DNA of 35,225 nucleotides, taken from NCBI GenBank assembly GCA_013388755.1, contig JACAEQ010000087.1:1-35225 (forward strand). Direction: 5' to 3'. Below are positions 19,544 to 27,098 of this stretch, in pieces. A program made the position numbers and the translations under genes. A model generated the notes under the pieces. It saw nothing but the letters and a program-made list of their open reading frames with translations, ran no database searches and was not told where the DNA came from. The number at the start of each line of letters is the position of its first letter. Within the stretch, counting starts at the first letter, position 1. The stretch comes from Chloroflexota bacterium. GTDB taxonomy: Bacteria > Chloroflexota > Chloroflexia > Chloroflexales > Roseiflexaceae.

Positions 19544-20884
19544 ATGTTCGAGAGTCTCTCCGACCGGTTGCAGGCGGTTTTCCAGAAACTCGGCGGCAAA
19601 GGCAAACTGACCGAAGAAGACGTGCGGGAAGCGATGAAGCAGGTGCGCATCGCGCTACTCGAGGCCGACGTCAATCTCAAGGTGGTCCGAGAGTTTGTCA
19701 ATCGGGTGACGGAGCAGGCGATCGGTGAGGAAGTCACCCGGAGCCTGACACCGGCGCAACAGGTCATCAAGATCGTACACCATGAGTTGATCGATCTGCT
19801 GGGCCAGGCCAATGTGCCACTGAATGAAGCGCGCCCCGGGCCGACGGTGTTGATGTTGATCGGTCTGCAAGGTTCGGGGAAGACGACCACTGCCGCCAAG
19901 CTGGCGCTGTGGCTGCGCAAGAAAGGGAAACGACCGCTCCTGGTCGCTGCCGATATCTATCGCCCGGCCGCCATCACCCAGCTTGAGGCGCTTGGTCGCC
20001 AGCTTGGCATTCCGGTGCATGCGGAGGGAACACACGTTGCTCCGCCGGAGATTGCGCGCCATGCACTGCGCCGCGCGCGCGACGAGGGTATAACGCACGT
20101 CCTGATCGACACCGCCGGGCGGCTGCAGATCGACGAACCGCTGATGGTGGAACTGGAACAGATCACTGCCATCACGGAACCCGCCGAGCGGCTGCTGGTG
20201 GTTGACGCAATGATTGGCCAGGAAGCGGTACGCGTGGCGGAGGAGTTCAATCGTCGCGTCGGGTTGACAGGTGTGATCTTTACCAAGATCGATGGTGACG
20301 CGCGGGGTGGGGCGGCGCTCTCGGTACGTGCCGTTACCGGCGTGCCGATCAAGTTTCTTGGTTCGGGTGAAAAGGTTGAAGCCAGCACCATCGAGCCGTT
20401 CCATCCGGATCGGCTCGCATCGCGCATCCTGGGCATGGGCGATGTGCTGTCGCTGATTGAACGCGCCGAGGCGATCTATGACGAGGAACAGGCGCGCAAG
20501 ATGCAGAAGAAGATCGTCAAGGGCTCCTTCGACTTTGAGGATTTCCTGACGTCGATGCAACAGATGCGCAAGCTTGGCCCGCTGCAACAGATTCTGGGTA
20601 TGATACCGGGGTTTGATAAGATTGCACGCAACGAGGAACTCGTCAGTGAAAAGGACCTGAAGAAGATCGAAGCAATCATCTTCTCAATGACCAGACAGGA
20701 GCGGCGCAATCCGGATCTGATCAAGGGCCGGCGCAAGGAACGGATCGCACGTGGCAGTGGCACACAGGTGCAGGAAGTGACGCAACTGGTCAATCAGTTT
20801 CGCCAGATGCAGCGCATGATGAAGCGCATGGCGGGCGGTAAGGGTGGTATTGATCCGCGCGAGTTGATGCGGCGGATGCGGTAG
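19544..20884 (+). CDS. ffh: Signal recognition particle protein Ffh (SRP54)
   Basis: This 446-residue SRP GTPase has an N domain starting [18 protein letters not shown] with ALLEADVN (residues 1-95). The G domain has P-loop [34 protein letters not shown] and the closing loop FLGSGEK. The C-terminal methionine-rich M domain binds signal peptides and 4.5S RNA ([16 protein letters not shown] near 345; final [13 protein letters not shown]). Ffh targets nascent membrane proteins to FtsY. It is the first gene after a strong promoter, 29 bases before rpsP. The start ATG lacks a clear ribosome site but gives the standard N-terminus. Confidence 0.99.
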   Translation: MFESLSDRLQAVFQKLGGKGKLTEEDVREAMKQVRIALLEADVNLKVVREFVNRVTEQAIGEEVTRSLTPAQQVIKIVHHELIDLLGQANVPLNEARPGPTVLMLIGLQGSGKTTTAAKLALWLRKKGKRPLLVAADIYRPAAITQLEALGRQLGIPVHAEGTHVAPPEIARHALRRARDEGITHVLIDTAGRLQIDEPLMVELEQITAITEPAERLLVVDAMIGQEAVRVAEEFNRRVGLTGVIFTKIDGDARGGAALSVRAVTGVPIKFLGSGEKVEASTIEPFHPDRLASRILGMGDVLSLIERAEAIYDEEQARKMQKKIVKGSFDFEDFLTSMQQMRKLGPLQQILGMIPGFDKIARNEELVSEKDLKKIEAIIFSMTRQERRNPDLIKGRRKERIARGSGTQVQEVTQLVNQFRQMQRMMKRMAGGKGGIDPRELMRRMR

Positions 20885-20913
20885 CTGATCATATTGGAGG
20901 AATGGATAACACC

Positions 20914-21192
20914 ATGGTAACGATTCGTCTTCGCCGGATGGGCAAAACCAAACAGCCGAGTTATCGCCTGGTGGTTGCCGACTCGCGCTCGCCGCGCGAC
21001 GGCAAGTTTATTGAAATCGTTGGGCACTATAACCCGGTACGCCAGCCAAAAGAGTTGAATGTCAAGGCTGACCGGGTGCGTTACTGGCTGAATACCGGCG
21101 CCCGGCCATCTGAGACAGTGGTGCGCTTGCTCAAGCAGGTCGGCGTTCTCGATGAGAATGGCAGGGCGACGCCGGTTCCCGTTGAAGGGTAG
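20914..21192 (+). CDS. rpsP: 30S ribosomal protein S16
   Basis: This 92-residue protein starts [18 protein letters not shown] and continues [21 protein letters not shown], the standard S16 pattern; it is a small-subunit assembly protein. Two ATG codons lie close together. The one at 20902 touches the ribosome site GGAGGA, leaving too little space. The one at 20914 gives the canonical N-terminus with a rather long spacing of 13 bases, and I prefer it. The ffh-rpsP-khpA-rimM order is widely conserved in bacteria. Confidence 0.97.
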   Translation: MVTIRLRRMGKTKQPSYRLVVADSRSPRDGKFIEIVGHYNPVRQPKELNVKADRVRYWLNTGARPSETVVRLLKQVGVLDENGRATPVPVEG

Positions 21193-21196
21193 GGCC

Positions 21197-21424
21197 ATGA
21201 AAGCGTTGCTCGAGTATCTGGCAACCAGCCTGGTGGATAATCCTGAGGCCGTCGAAATCAAGGAACGCACGGGTCGTTATACGGTGACGTACCAGTTGAC
21301 CGTTGCACCCGATGAAACCGGGAAGGTCATCGGTCGCAGCGGGCGCGTGGCCAAGGCGATCCGCGATTTGATGAGCGTGGCGGCGGCACGCCAGAATAAG
21401 CGCGTGCATGTGGACATTGAATAG
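21197..21424 (+). CDS. khpA: KH-domain RNA-binding protein (KhpA / YlqC family)
   Basis: This 75-residue protein is a single KH domain with the RNA-binding GxxG loop in KVIGRSGRVAKAIRDLM and the usual start MKALLEYLATSLVDNPE. KhpA proteins bind RNA broadly, with KhpB as partner in Gram-positive bacteria, and affect cell division and small-RNA biology. The gene is 4 bases after rpsP and directly precedes rimM, its normal place. GGG just before the ATG is a poor ribosome site, so translational coupling to rpsP is likely. Confidence 0.95.
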   Translation: MKALLEYLATSLVDNPEAVEIKERTGRYTVTYQLTVAPDETGKVIGRSGRVAKAIRDLMSVAAARQNKRVHVDIE

Positions 21425-21500
21425 ATCGGGCCTGGTGGATGCCGCCGGGAAGCAGTTCAATACGCCGGTTATCGTCTGTGAACCGGTTTCAGCACGCTGC

Positions 21501-22034
21501 ATGGAAGAACCACCCGCCGCTGATGAGGTTTTGCTGATCGGCAGAGTGATCGATGCGTTCGGTCTGCGCGGCCAGGTGAAGGTACGCGCGATTACCGATC
21601 AGGTGGAGCATCTGCGCCGCCACGTGCGCACGGTGTTTCTTGGCGCGGAACGTCGCCCGTTCGCCCTGGAACGTGTCCTTGCACCAAAGGCGGGTGTGTT
21701 GATCCTGACCCTCGGCGGCATTGCCGATCGGGTTGCAGCAGAGGAGTTGCGCGGCGCCGATGTGTCGATCCGTGAAACCGATGCTGCCCCCCTCGCCGAA
21801 GATGAGTATTTCGTGCACCAGTTGTATGATCTCCAGGTCGTGACGAACGATGGGAGTGAGATCGGGCGTGTTCGCGAGGTGGTGCAGACTGGCGCAAATG
21901 ATGTGATCGTCGTCGCGCGGCGTGGTCGCGCTGATGTGTTGCTTCCCATCATTCGCGATGTCGTGCAGAGTCTGGATATCGCCGGAGGCCGGATCGTTGT
22001 ACGGTTATTGCCCGGCCTGATCGATGATGCGTAG
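21501..22034 (+). CDS. rimM: Ribosome maturation factor RimM
   Basis: This 177-residue protein has the N-terminal RimM domain (DEVLLIGRVIDAFGLRGQVKVRAIT, residues 9-33, quoted here only as a region) and a C-terminal PRC-barrel (about 95-175) with FVHQLYDLQVV, IGRVREVVQTGANDV and LPIIRDVV. RimM binds S19 and aids 30S head maturation. The frame is open back to 21408, inside khpA. ATG 21501 is chosen because it gives the family length and N-terminus. No strong ribosome site is visible at either start. trmD, which often follows, is absent here; the next gene is unrelated. Confidence 0.95.
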   Translation: MEEPPAADEVLLIGRVIDAFGLRGQVKVRAITDQVEHLRRHVRTVFLGAERRPFALERVLAPKAGVLILTLGGIADRVAAEELRGADVSIRETDAAPLAEDEYFVHQLYDLQVVTNDGSEIGRVREVVQTGANDVIVVARRGRADVLLPIIRDVVQSLDIAGGRIVVRLLPGLIDDA

Positions 22035-22053
22035 CACCATCGTATGCTCTGCG

Positions 22054-22082
22054 TTGCGTGCGTTCCGGGCGCGTGCTACAAT
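22054..22082 (+). promoter_or_regulatory. Promoter predicting a leaderless PSD-like transcript
   Basis: TTGCGT (22054-22059), a 17-bp spacer, then TACAAT (22077-22082). Transcription 7 bases after the -10 would begin at 22089, which is the A of the ATG of the PSD-like gene. No Shine-Dalgarno sequence is present. Leaderless translation is therefore a natural reading, though a start a few bases off cannot be excluded. Confidence 0.5.
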
Positions 22083-22088
22083 GTCGCC

Positions 22089-22769
22089 ATGCCCAATGAT
22101 GTCCCCGCTTCTCTCTATACGTTCCGTATCCCTGGCCTCGACCCGGAGGCGACTCCGATTGTTGGCCTGGGAATTGGCCTTGCCGGCCTGTTCCTCGGTT
22201 TGCGCCCCCGTCTCGTGCCCTGGCCCCTGGCGCTGACGGCTGCTGCGGCGGTGCTCTACCGCGACCCGGAGCGTGCGACACCGATGGATGATGGCGCGTT
22301 GTTTGCGCCTGCCGATGGCCTGGTCGCCGGAACGGCCGAACTGTACGAGCACCGATTTCTCCATACCGACGCGCTCCAGCTTTCGATCGACGTTTCGCCG
22401 CTCGATGTCGCCGTGCAGCGGAGCCCGGCAACCGGTACGATTGAGTATCTCGATCATCGTATGTCTGACGTGCAGGCGCCATGGCGGTGGCACATCAGAG
22501 GGGGGCGTGCCGGTGAGCAGCTGTTTGTCGGTATCGCAACCGATTGGGGCCCGTTGCTGCTGCAGATCACCGCTGGCACGCTTACAGCGAAGATGACACC
22601 GCTGGTGACGTCAGGCGACCGGGTTCACGCCGGTGATCGGATTGCCGTCGTGCGGTTCGGTTGCCGTGTCGATCTGCTCGCGCCGCGGGACCTGATCGAG
22701 TGGAAACCCGCACCGGGTGCGCGATTACGCGCGGGAGTCTCGCCGATCGGGCAGGTTGTGCCGCTGTAG
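22089..22769 (+). CDS. Phosphatidylserine decarboxylase-like protein with altered catalytic residues
   Basis: This 226-residue protein matches the short (archaeal-type) PSD family. It has hydrophobic helices at about 20-55, the YRDPER motif followed by APADG, the SPLDV segment, and a C-terminal GDRVHAGDRIAVVRFG. Authentic PSDs process themselves at a Gly-Ser bond to make a pyruvoyl group. Here the FGS-type motif reads FGCRVD with Cys192 (codon TGC). The His usually found in DVHVNR is Ala108 (DVAVQR). Pyruvoyl formation is thus doubtful, and the protein may be inactive or use another chemistry. The start ATG coincides with the predicted transcription start. The upstream frame to 22044 overlaps the promoter and is rejected. 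Confidence 0.8.
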   Translation: MPNDVPASLYTFRIPGLDPEATPIVGLGIGLAGLFLGLRPRLVPWPLALTAAAAVLYRDPERATPMDDGALFAPADGLVAGTAELYEHRFLHTDALQLSIDVSPLDVAVQRSPATGTIEYLDHRMSDVQAPWRWHIRGGRAGEQLFVGIATDWGPLLLQITAGTLTAKMTPLVTSGDRVHAGDRIAVVRFGCRVDLLAPRDLIEWKPAPGARLRAGVSPIGQVVPL

Positions 22770-22819
22770 CCTCCACCCGCCCCGGTTGGCGAATCGCTCA
22801 CTCCCCTGCTGGCAAGGTG

Positions 22820-23812
22820 CTATGGTGCGCGCCGGTACGCATCGATCGCCTGGCGTAGCGTGGCCGATCGTAAACGCTGAATGACGCCGGCCGGGTACCC
22901 GGCCATCTTGGCGGCGTCACCCACGAACCGGATAATCGGGATGAGGGCTGCGGCGCGCAGCATGCTGGCCGCATCCAGTGCGGGCGCGCGCCGGCGCAAC
23001 CGCCAGAGCGGCGTCCATGTGTATGCCAGCGCACCGGCGGCCAGGAGACCTGGCATCCAGGGATGGCGTCGGGCCAGACGCGCGATGAGTATGACGGTGG
23101 CATAGGTCGCATAACGGATCGCGTGGCGCGTGCCCCACAGCCCGGCCACACCGTCGCCTCGCGCGTAGAGGTAATACTGGCGGGCGAAAGCGGTAAGTGA
23201 CGAGCGTGGCCGAAAGAGGACCAGCGCCTCGGGTGCGAAGGCGAAGCGTAGCCCGGCCTGCTTGAGCGCCAGGTCGAACAACACGTCTTCGCAGTGGCTG
23301 GCCCATTCGGGATAGCCGCCGACCAGTTCCCACGCCTCGCGGCGGAAGGCGCACGATTTGCCGAAGGGCAAAAAGCGCGCCGGGTCGATCTCCTGCGCCT
23401 CGCGATAATTGGTGGCGCCAAGCGTGAGCTCGAAGAGGCTGCGTGGCGCGGCGCGAAAAAAACCGCCGACAATATCGGCCTCGCCACGCCTGATGGGCGC
23501 GGTGACCTGCTCTAGCCAGCGCCGGTCGAGCGTCAGCCCTGCATCGGTGCAGGCGATAATTGCGCCCGATGCGTGGCGTATGGCGTTGTTGCGCCCTGAG
23601 GCGATGTTGAATCCGCCCTGGACCAGGCGCAACGGAGCGCCCGCCGCTATGTAGCCGCGCACGATGTGCGGTGTCGCATCACGGCTCTGGCAATCGTTGA
23701 CGATGATTTCGTCGGGTGGTAGCGACTGGGCCAGCATCGAGTCGATCAGCGCGGCGATGTTGTCGGCCTCATCACGTACGGTGCAGACCAGCGAGATGCG
23801 GATATCACTCAT
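22820..23812 (-). CDS. Family 2 glycosyltransferase
   Basis: This 330-residue protein has a GT-A fold start (ISLVCTVRDEADNIAALIDSML, residues 6-27, cited as a region) and the nucleotide-sugar segment DEIIVNDCQSRDAT. A DxD-like metal site occurs in IACTDAGL. The acceptor/base region is CEDVLFDLALKQAG (near residue 185), followed by the QxxRW-type stretch RQYYLYARGDG. Hydrophobic helices in the last 100 residues suggest membrane association. It probably transfers a sugar to a lipid or surface polysaccharide; donor and acceptor are unknown. It converges with the PSD-like gene (50-bp gap) and diverges from the DsbA-like lipoprotein gene. Confidence 0.9.
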   Translation of the reverse strand: MSDIRISLVCTVRDEADNIAALIDSMLAQSLPPDEIIVNDCQSRDATPHIVRGYIAAGAPLRLVQGGFNIASGRNNAIRHASGAIIACTDAGLTLDRRWLEQVTAPIRRGEADIVGGFFRAAPRSLFELTLGATNYREAQEIDPARFLPFGKSCAFRREAWELVGGYPEWASHCEDVLFDLALKQAGLRFAFAPEALVLFRPRSSLTAFARQYYLYARGDGVAGLWGTRHAIRYATYATVILIARLARRHPWMPGLLAAGALAYTWTPLWRLRRRAPALDAASMLRAAALIPIIRFVGDAAKMAGYPAGVIQRLRSATLRQAIDAYRRAP

Positions 23813-23902
23813 AGCGTTCTATGGTTGTGCCAGGACCTCCGTCCAGGGCGACGAAGAATCCAGAAAGAGAACCAGTGCCGTATAATACCAGGAAACGAAG
23901 CG

Positions 23903-24664
23903 ATGCCAGGTAAATCATTGCGACACGTTCTGTTGATACTGGTCATAGGGGCATTCGTGGCCGCGTGCGGCAACGCTCCCTCCGCATCGGCACCGTCGGC
24001 GTCTCCGACGGCTGTATCGCCTGCCGCCACGCAGGCGCCGGCGATTGCATCGCCGGTAGCGACAACGGCGCCGGCGATTGCATCGCCGGTAGCGACGGCG
24101 GCAGCGACACCTGCGCCAACCGCCGTGGCGACGCTGGAGCGTGGCCGTACACCGGAGGGGTATCACTACCTGGGAAGCGCCGATGCGCCGATCACATTAC
24201 AGGAGTACTCCGATTTCTTCTGAACGGCGTGCGCGTTCCACGTGGTGGAAATCGAACCGAAGATCATAGAGGCCTATGTTGCTACCGGGCAGGTGCGACT
24301 CGTCTACCGGCATTTGCTGCAGATTGGCGAACGATCATTGCGCGCGGCTGAGGCCTCGGAGTGCGCCGGCGATCAGGGTAAGTTCTGGGAAATGCGCGAG
24401 GCGATCTACACTAATCAGGATGCGCTCTATGTGACGGGCGACGTTGCTGCGGCGCTGACCTACCTGGCGCAGCAGGTCGGCGTGGATGTCGCCGCATATA
24501 GCGCCTGTATGCAGACCGAAACGCACCGCTTCCGGATCGAGTCCGATTTTCGCGTTGCTCAGGAAAGCGGGATTCGCTCACGACCGGTGTTTGAGATCAA
24601 TGGCCAGCGCCTGGTCGGTGTGCGTTCGTTCGAAGAGTTTCAACGCCTGATTGAGGCGCGGTAG
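23903..24664 (+). CDS. DsbA-like lipoprotein with in-frame TGA at the active-site cysteine (selenoprotein candidate or nonsense mutant)
   Basis: One frame runs from ATG 23903 to TAG 24662-24664, interrupted only by TGA at 24221-24223 (codon 107). The signal peptide ends in a lipobox (FVAAC, Cys about 22). A Pro/Ala/Ser/Thr linker with a tandem repeat follows, then a thioredoxin-fold (DsbA family) domain: ITLQEYSDFF-TGA-TACAFHVVEIEPK, helices with GDQGKFWEMREAIY, the cis-Pro region RSRPVFEING, and final FEEFQRLIEA. TGA stands exactly where the first Cys of CxxC belongs; C110 is the second. Readthrough would give a UxxC selenoprotein of 253 residues. Otherwise it is a pseudogene from TGC to TGA, or a sequencing error. 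The ribosome site AGGAAA is 7 bases from the ATG, and TATAAT is at 23881-23886. TGA ends ordinary genes in this window. Confidence 0.8.
24034..24096 (+). repeat. Two-copy 33-bp in-frame tandem repeat in the lipoprotein linker
   Basis: A 30-base stretch starting GGCGCCGGCGATTGCATCGC occurs at 24034-24063 and again identically at 24067-24096, with a 33-bp period. It encodes the repeated linker segment APAIASPVAT between the lipidated cysteine and the thioredoxin-fold domain. Copy number may vary between strains by slippage without breaking the frame. Confidence 0.8.
24221..24250 (+). promoter_or_regulatory. Candidate bacterial SECIS hairpin after the in-frame TGA
   Basis: TTCCAC (24236-24241) pairs perfectly with GTGGAA (24245-24250) around the loop GTG. 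The loop begins 18 bases after the TGA and has G at its first position. This meets the published loose description of bacterial SECIS elements: apical loop 16-37 bases after UGA with a G near the loop start. The stem is short, and it encodes Phe-His-Val-Val-Glu, which may be constrained for protein reasons, so chance is a real alternative. Confidence 0.4.
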
Positions 24665-24665
24665 G

Positions 24666-24703
24666 GCGCGGTAGGAACGGTGCGCGAACCATCCCTGCCG
24701 CGC
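24666..24703. terminator. Hairpin between the convergent DsbA-like and Fur genes
   Basis: GCGCGGTAGG (24666-24675) pairs with CCTGCCGCGC (24694-24703), 10 pairs with one G-T wobble and an 18-base loop. On the plus strand it is followed by TTT. Its place between two converging genes, starting right after the DsbA-like stop, supports a terminator role. Confidence 0.5.
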
Positions 24704-24710
24704 TTTGCGC

Positions 24711-25160
24711 TTACGCAGCGCGCTGGCAGACCTGGCACAGACCGTAGACTTCCAGCCAGTGCCCTTCGATCTTGAAATTGAGCCGGCGCGCCAGTCCACC
24801 AAGGATTGTCTCGAGATCACAACCTTCGAATGCAATCACCGTGCCGCAGTTACGGCACACCATGTGATGCTGGTGTCCCTGTTCAACTGGAACGTAGGCA
24901 TGTTCATTGGCGACATGCGTCTCTTTCGAAGCGCTCCAGTGAACCCGCGAAAGCCAGCCGTCTTCCACGAGCATGTCGACGGTGCGATAGATGGTGGCGC
25001 GCCCGATGGGGCCGGACTCGCCGCCAAGATCGCGGAACAACTGCTCGGCGCTGAATGGCTGGGTGTACTGTGTGATCCGCTCAAGGATGGCGCGCCGCGG
25101 GGAGGTCACCCGGTGTCCGTGTGCGCTCAGGTCTTTGAGCACGTTATCAGCCCACGACAT
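24711..25160 (-). CDS. Fur-family metalloregulator
   Basis: This 149-residue protein has the Fur N-terminal winged helix (HGHRVTSPRRAILERI; then GRATIYRTVDMLVEDGWL). The C-terminal dimerisation/metal region carries EQGHQHHMVCRNCG, and a second cysteine pair CQVC close to the C-terminus forms the structural zinc site with CRNC. The metal sensed (Fe, Zn, Mn) or peroxide sensing cannot be fixed from sequence. The ATG at 25160 is preceded by GGAGG with 8-base spacing and is preferred over the in-frame GTG at 25175 that precedes that site. Targets may include its own AT-rich promoter. Confidence 0.93.
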   Translation of the reverse strand: MSWADNVLKDLSAHGHRVTSPRRAILERITQYTQPFSAEQLFRDLGGESGPIGRATIYRTVDMLVEDGWLSRVHWSASKETHVANEHAYVPVEQGHQHHMVCRNCGTVIAFEGCDLETILGGLARRLNFKIEGHWLEVYGLCQVCQRAA

Positions 25161-25201
25161 GGCCCGATCCTCCACTACTGAGACGTATCCTTAATCTATC
25201 T

Positions 25202-25207
25202 ATTATA
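25202..25207 (-). promoter_or_regulatory. Candidate -10 box of the Fur-family gene
   Basis: Read on the minus strand this is TATAAT, about 40 bases before the ATG at 25160, in an unusually AT-rich patch (25186-25215). No convincing -35 is at 16-18 bp. An AT-rich palindromic operator typical for Fur could overlap it, but I see no clean inverted repeat. Confidence 0.4.
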
Positions 25208-25315
25208 GCATGCGTGTCTATTCCCGTGTAGAGTGCAAATGTATGATGATGGTCGGCATGGACGTACTGCTGTCTGCTGAATCTCGGTCTCATACGTTGT
25301 CTTCCGGAAGTTGAA

Positions 25316-25942
25316 ATGTTGAAACGTGCTCTCATTCTTCCCGGGCTTGTACTTGTCGCTGGCGTGCTTGCGATGATTGTCATCCTGGCAATGCCGGCGG
25401 CTGGCCCGGTTCCAGTGGCGGCGCAGCAGGCATACCCGGCGCCGGCAACACCTCCACCACCTGCGTACCCTGCGCCGGCGACAGCATTGCCAGCGGCAAC
25501 GCCAGTGTCGCCAGTTCGTGCAACTGCCACGCCCGCGCCGGCGACGGCAACAAAAGATGCAACGGCGACCGCTGTTCCAGCGATGCCAACCAGGACGCCG
25601 GTGCCGACGCGTGTTCCGCCAACCGCGGCACAGGTAGCGCAAGCGGTGGTACCGACGCCAGCTTCGTCGGATGCACTCATCTGTGTGCCCGGGCAGACAA
25701 TGATCGTCACTGGCGTTGCGCCGCCGCGTGCGCCACTCTTACTCCTGTTCGGTACTCGCGTGGTTGGTGGCGGTAGCGCAACAGCGTCGGGTGATTTTGC
25801 CCTGCCGCTCACGTTCGGTGTCGAGCGTGCCGGGGTGCATACCATCACCGTGCAGGTGCGTGGCGCCAGGCAGGTGGTCCAGACATTGACCTGTGAGATG
25901 CCGCCGACGACACCGACGCCCGTGGTGCGCCGTACGCGCTAA
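25316..25942 (+). CDS. Exported protein with Pro/Ala/Thr-rich stalk, function unknown
   Basis: This 208-residue protein starts with a hydrophobic signal or anchor segment (residues 5-28, ALILPGLVLVAGVLAMIV). A long low-complexity stalk follows (about 38-118), rich in Ala, Pro and Thr with YPAPAT and TPVPT type repeats. The compact C-terminal part (about 120-200) begins DALICVPGQTMIVTG and has beta-sheet character (GVHTITVQVRGARQ), possibly an Ig-like or carbohydrate-binding fold. Two cysteines (LICVPG and TLTCEMP) could form a disulfide bracketing that domain. GGAAG lies 7 bases before the ATG. It diverges from the Fur gene. No family is recognised. Confidence 0.75.
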   Translation: MLKRALILPGLVLVAGVLAMIVILAMPAAGPVPVAAQQAYPAPATPPPPAYPAPATALPAATPVSPVRATATPAPATATKDATATAVPAMPTRTPVPTRVPPTAAQVAQAVVPTPASSDALICVPGQTMIVTGVAPPRAPLLLLFGTRVVGGGSATASGDFALPLTFGVERAGVHTITVQVRGARQVVQTLTCEMPPTTPTPVVRRTR

Positions 25943-26027
25943 CGTGAACACAACCGACAGGTGTAGATGCTGGTGAAAACCACCACCTTGATCGACAACG
26001 GTACGTTCCAGGGGATTGCTGGATCGC

Positions 26028-26056
26028 TTGCGTATCGGGGCGGTCTGTGCTATGTT
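26028..26056 (+). promoter_or_regulatory. Candidate promoter of the Nudix gene
   Basis: TTGCGT (26028-26033), a 17-bp spacer, then TATGTT (26051-26056). The expected start of transcription near 26063 is 10 bases before the ATG at 26073. It supports that start over the longer frame opening at 26016. Confidence 0.4.
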
Positions 26057-26072
26057 CTATCGCAGGGCTGGC

Positions 26073-26777
26073 ATGGAAGGAGCAGAACGGGCGGTGGGTG
26101 CTGCACAAGATGATGCGCCATGGGCGCCGTGGGCGGCGTCTGTTCGTGCGGCGCTGATCCCCGGCTCATTGATCCCGGAAGAGCAACTGCTGCTGGTGCG
26201 CGATCTTGAAGGCCGCTCCTTTCGTCCGATGGAGCCGGCTCCCGGGGTGGTACCGCGCACCGGTGCGGTTCTGATCGCGCTGTACCCGGATGGTGCCGAT
26301 CTGCGTCTGATTCTGACCGTGCGGAGCCACCATGTTGCAAGCCACCGGGGCGAGGTGTCGCTGCCAGGTGGTGCCACGGACCCGGACGATGATGGGCCGG
26401 TAGCGACGGCGTTGCGCGAATGTGCGGAAGAACTTGGAATTGCCGCCGATACCGTGGCCGTCTGGGGAACATTGTCGCCCGTGTACATCCCGCCAAGCAA
26501 TTTTCGCATCACGCCGGTGATTGGCTGGTTGCCGGCGCTACCGCCGCTCATGATCAACCGGCATGAGGTTGATGCCGTGATCACGGTGACATTGCGCGAA
26601 TTACTCGACCCGGCGACGGTTGTTGTGGAACGCTGGACATTGCGTGGCCACGATGTGCTGGTTCCGTTCTTTGCGATCGCCGGCCACAAGGTCTGGGGGG
26701 CGACCGCGCTTATTCTGAGCGAGCTCGTTGTGCGGATGCGGCGCGGTCTGATCGCGTATAATGCAGAGGCTTCCTGA
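26073..26777 (+). CDS. Nudix hydrolase, CoA-pyrophosphatase type
   Basis: This protein of about 234 residues has a Nudix domain. The core box is LPGGATDPDDDGPVATAL followed by RECAEELG, matching the essential REXXEE metal-binding signature; the more upstream Glu of the classic box is Asp. The preceding RSHHVASHRGEVSLPGG segment is the NuCoA-type signature seen in CoA pyrophosphohydrolases (NUDT7/NudL). It probably cleaves CoA or acyl-CoA to 4'-phosphopantetheine and 3',5'-ADP, though the exact substrate is inferred. The start is chosen from the promoter position; TTG 26016 and ATG 26052 are in-frame alternatives. It is 17 bases before the small downstream gene. Confidence 0.88.
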   Translation: MEGAERAVGAAQDDAPWAPWAASVRAALIPGSLIPEEQLLLVRDLEGRSFRPMEPAPGVVPRTGAVLIALYPDGADLRLILTVRSHHVASHRGEVSLPGGATDPDDDGPVATALRECAEELGIAADTVAVWGTLSPVYIPPSNFRITPVIGWLPALPPLMINRHEVDAVITVTLRELLDPATVVVERWTLRGHDVLVPFFAIAGHKVWGATALILSELVVRMRRGLIAYNAEAS

Positions 26778-26794
26778 CGCGTGAGGAGTAAGCT

Positions 26795-27043
26795 ATGACA
26801 CTTGATGATGCTATTAATGACCTGTCACAACGGATCAAACGCGCCAGCCCGGATGCAGTGATCAAGGTGCAGCGCCGCTCAAATGAGAGCGCGGCGATAC
26901 GCGCCTATGCACCAGCAGATCATGAAGAGGCGATCAAGGCGGCGACGCAGGAATTGACGCTCAGTTTGCTGACGGATGAGGGAATTGATGTTCAGGTGCT
27001 GGTGTACGACATCGCGACGTCACTATCGAAGGAAGCGCAGTAG
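26795..27043 (+). CDS. Small protein of unknown function, 82 residues
   Basis: A soluble, charged alpha/beta protein starting MTLDDAINDLSQRIKRASPD and ending IDVQVLVYDIATSLSKEAQ. There is no signal peptide, membrane segment or cysteine. A strong ribosome site (GAGGAG) lies 8 bases before the ATG. The gap to the Nudix gene is only 17 bases, indicating co-transcription. I do not recognise the family. The helix-strand-helix-strand appearance (KVQRRSNESAAIRAYAPA, then DHEEAIKAATQE) suggests a small compact domain. Confidence 0.8.
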   Translation: MTLDDAINDLSQRIKRASPDAVIKVQRRSNESAAIRAYAPADHEEAIKAATQELTLSLLTDEGIDVQVLVYDIATSLSKEAQ

Positions 27044-27098
27044 GTGCCTACCCGAACATGCAGCAAATAGCGCTGGTGAATGAGAAACGAGTACTGTC

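Noticed and set aside
22044-22088. Upstream extension of the PSD-like protein
   Set aside because: The extension overlaps the predicted -35 and -10 boxes, has no ribosome site and is cysteine-rich unlike the family.
24034-24096. CRISPR-like repeat
   Set aside because: Two copies only, with a 3-base separation and coding in frame. It is a linker duplication with no spacers.
24242-24664. Separate gene starting at GTG 24242
   Set aside because: It is in the same frame as the upstream half, lacks a ribosome site, and begins in the middle of the thioredoxin fold just after the active site. It is better treated as one gene with an internal TGA.
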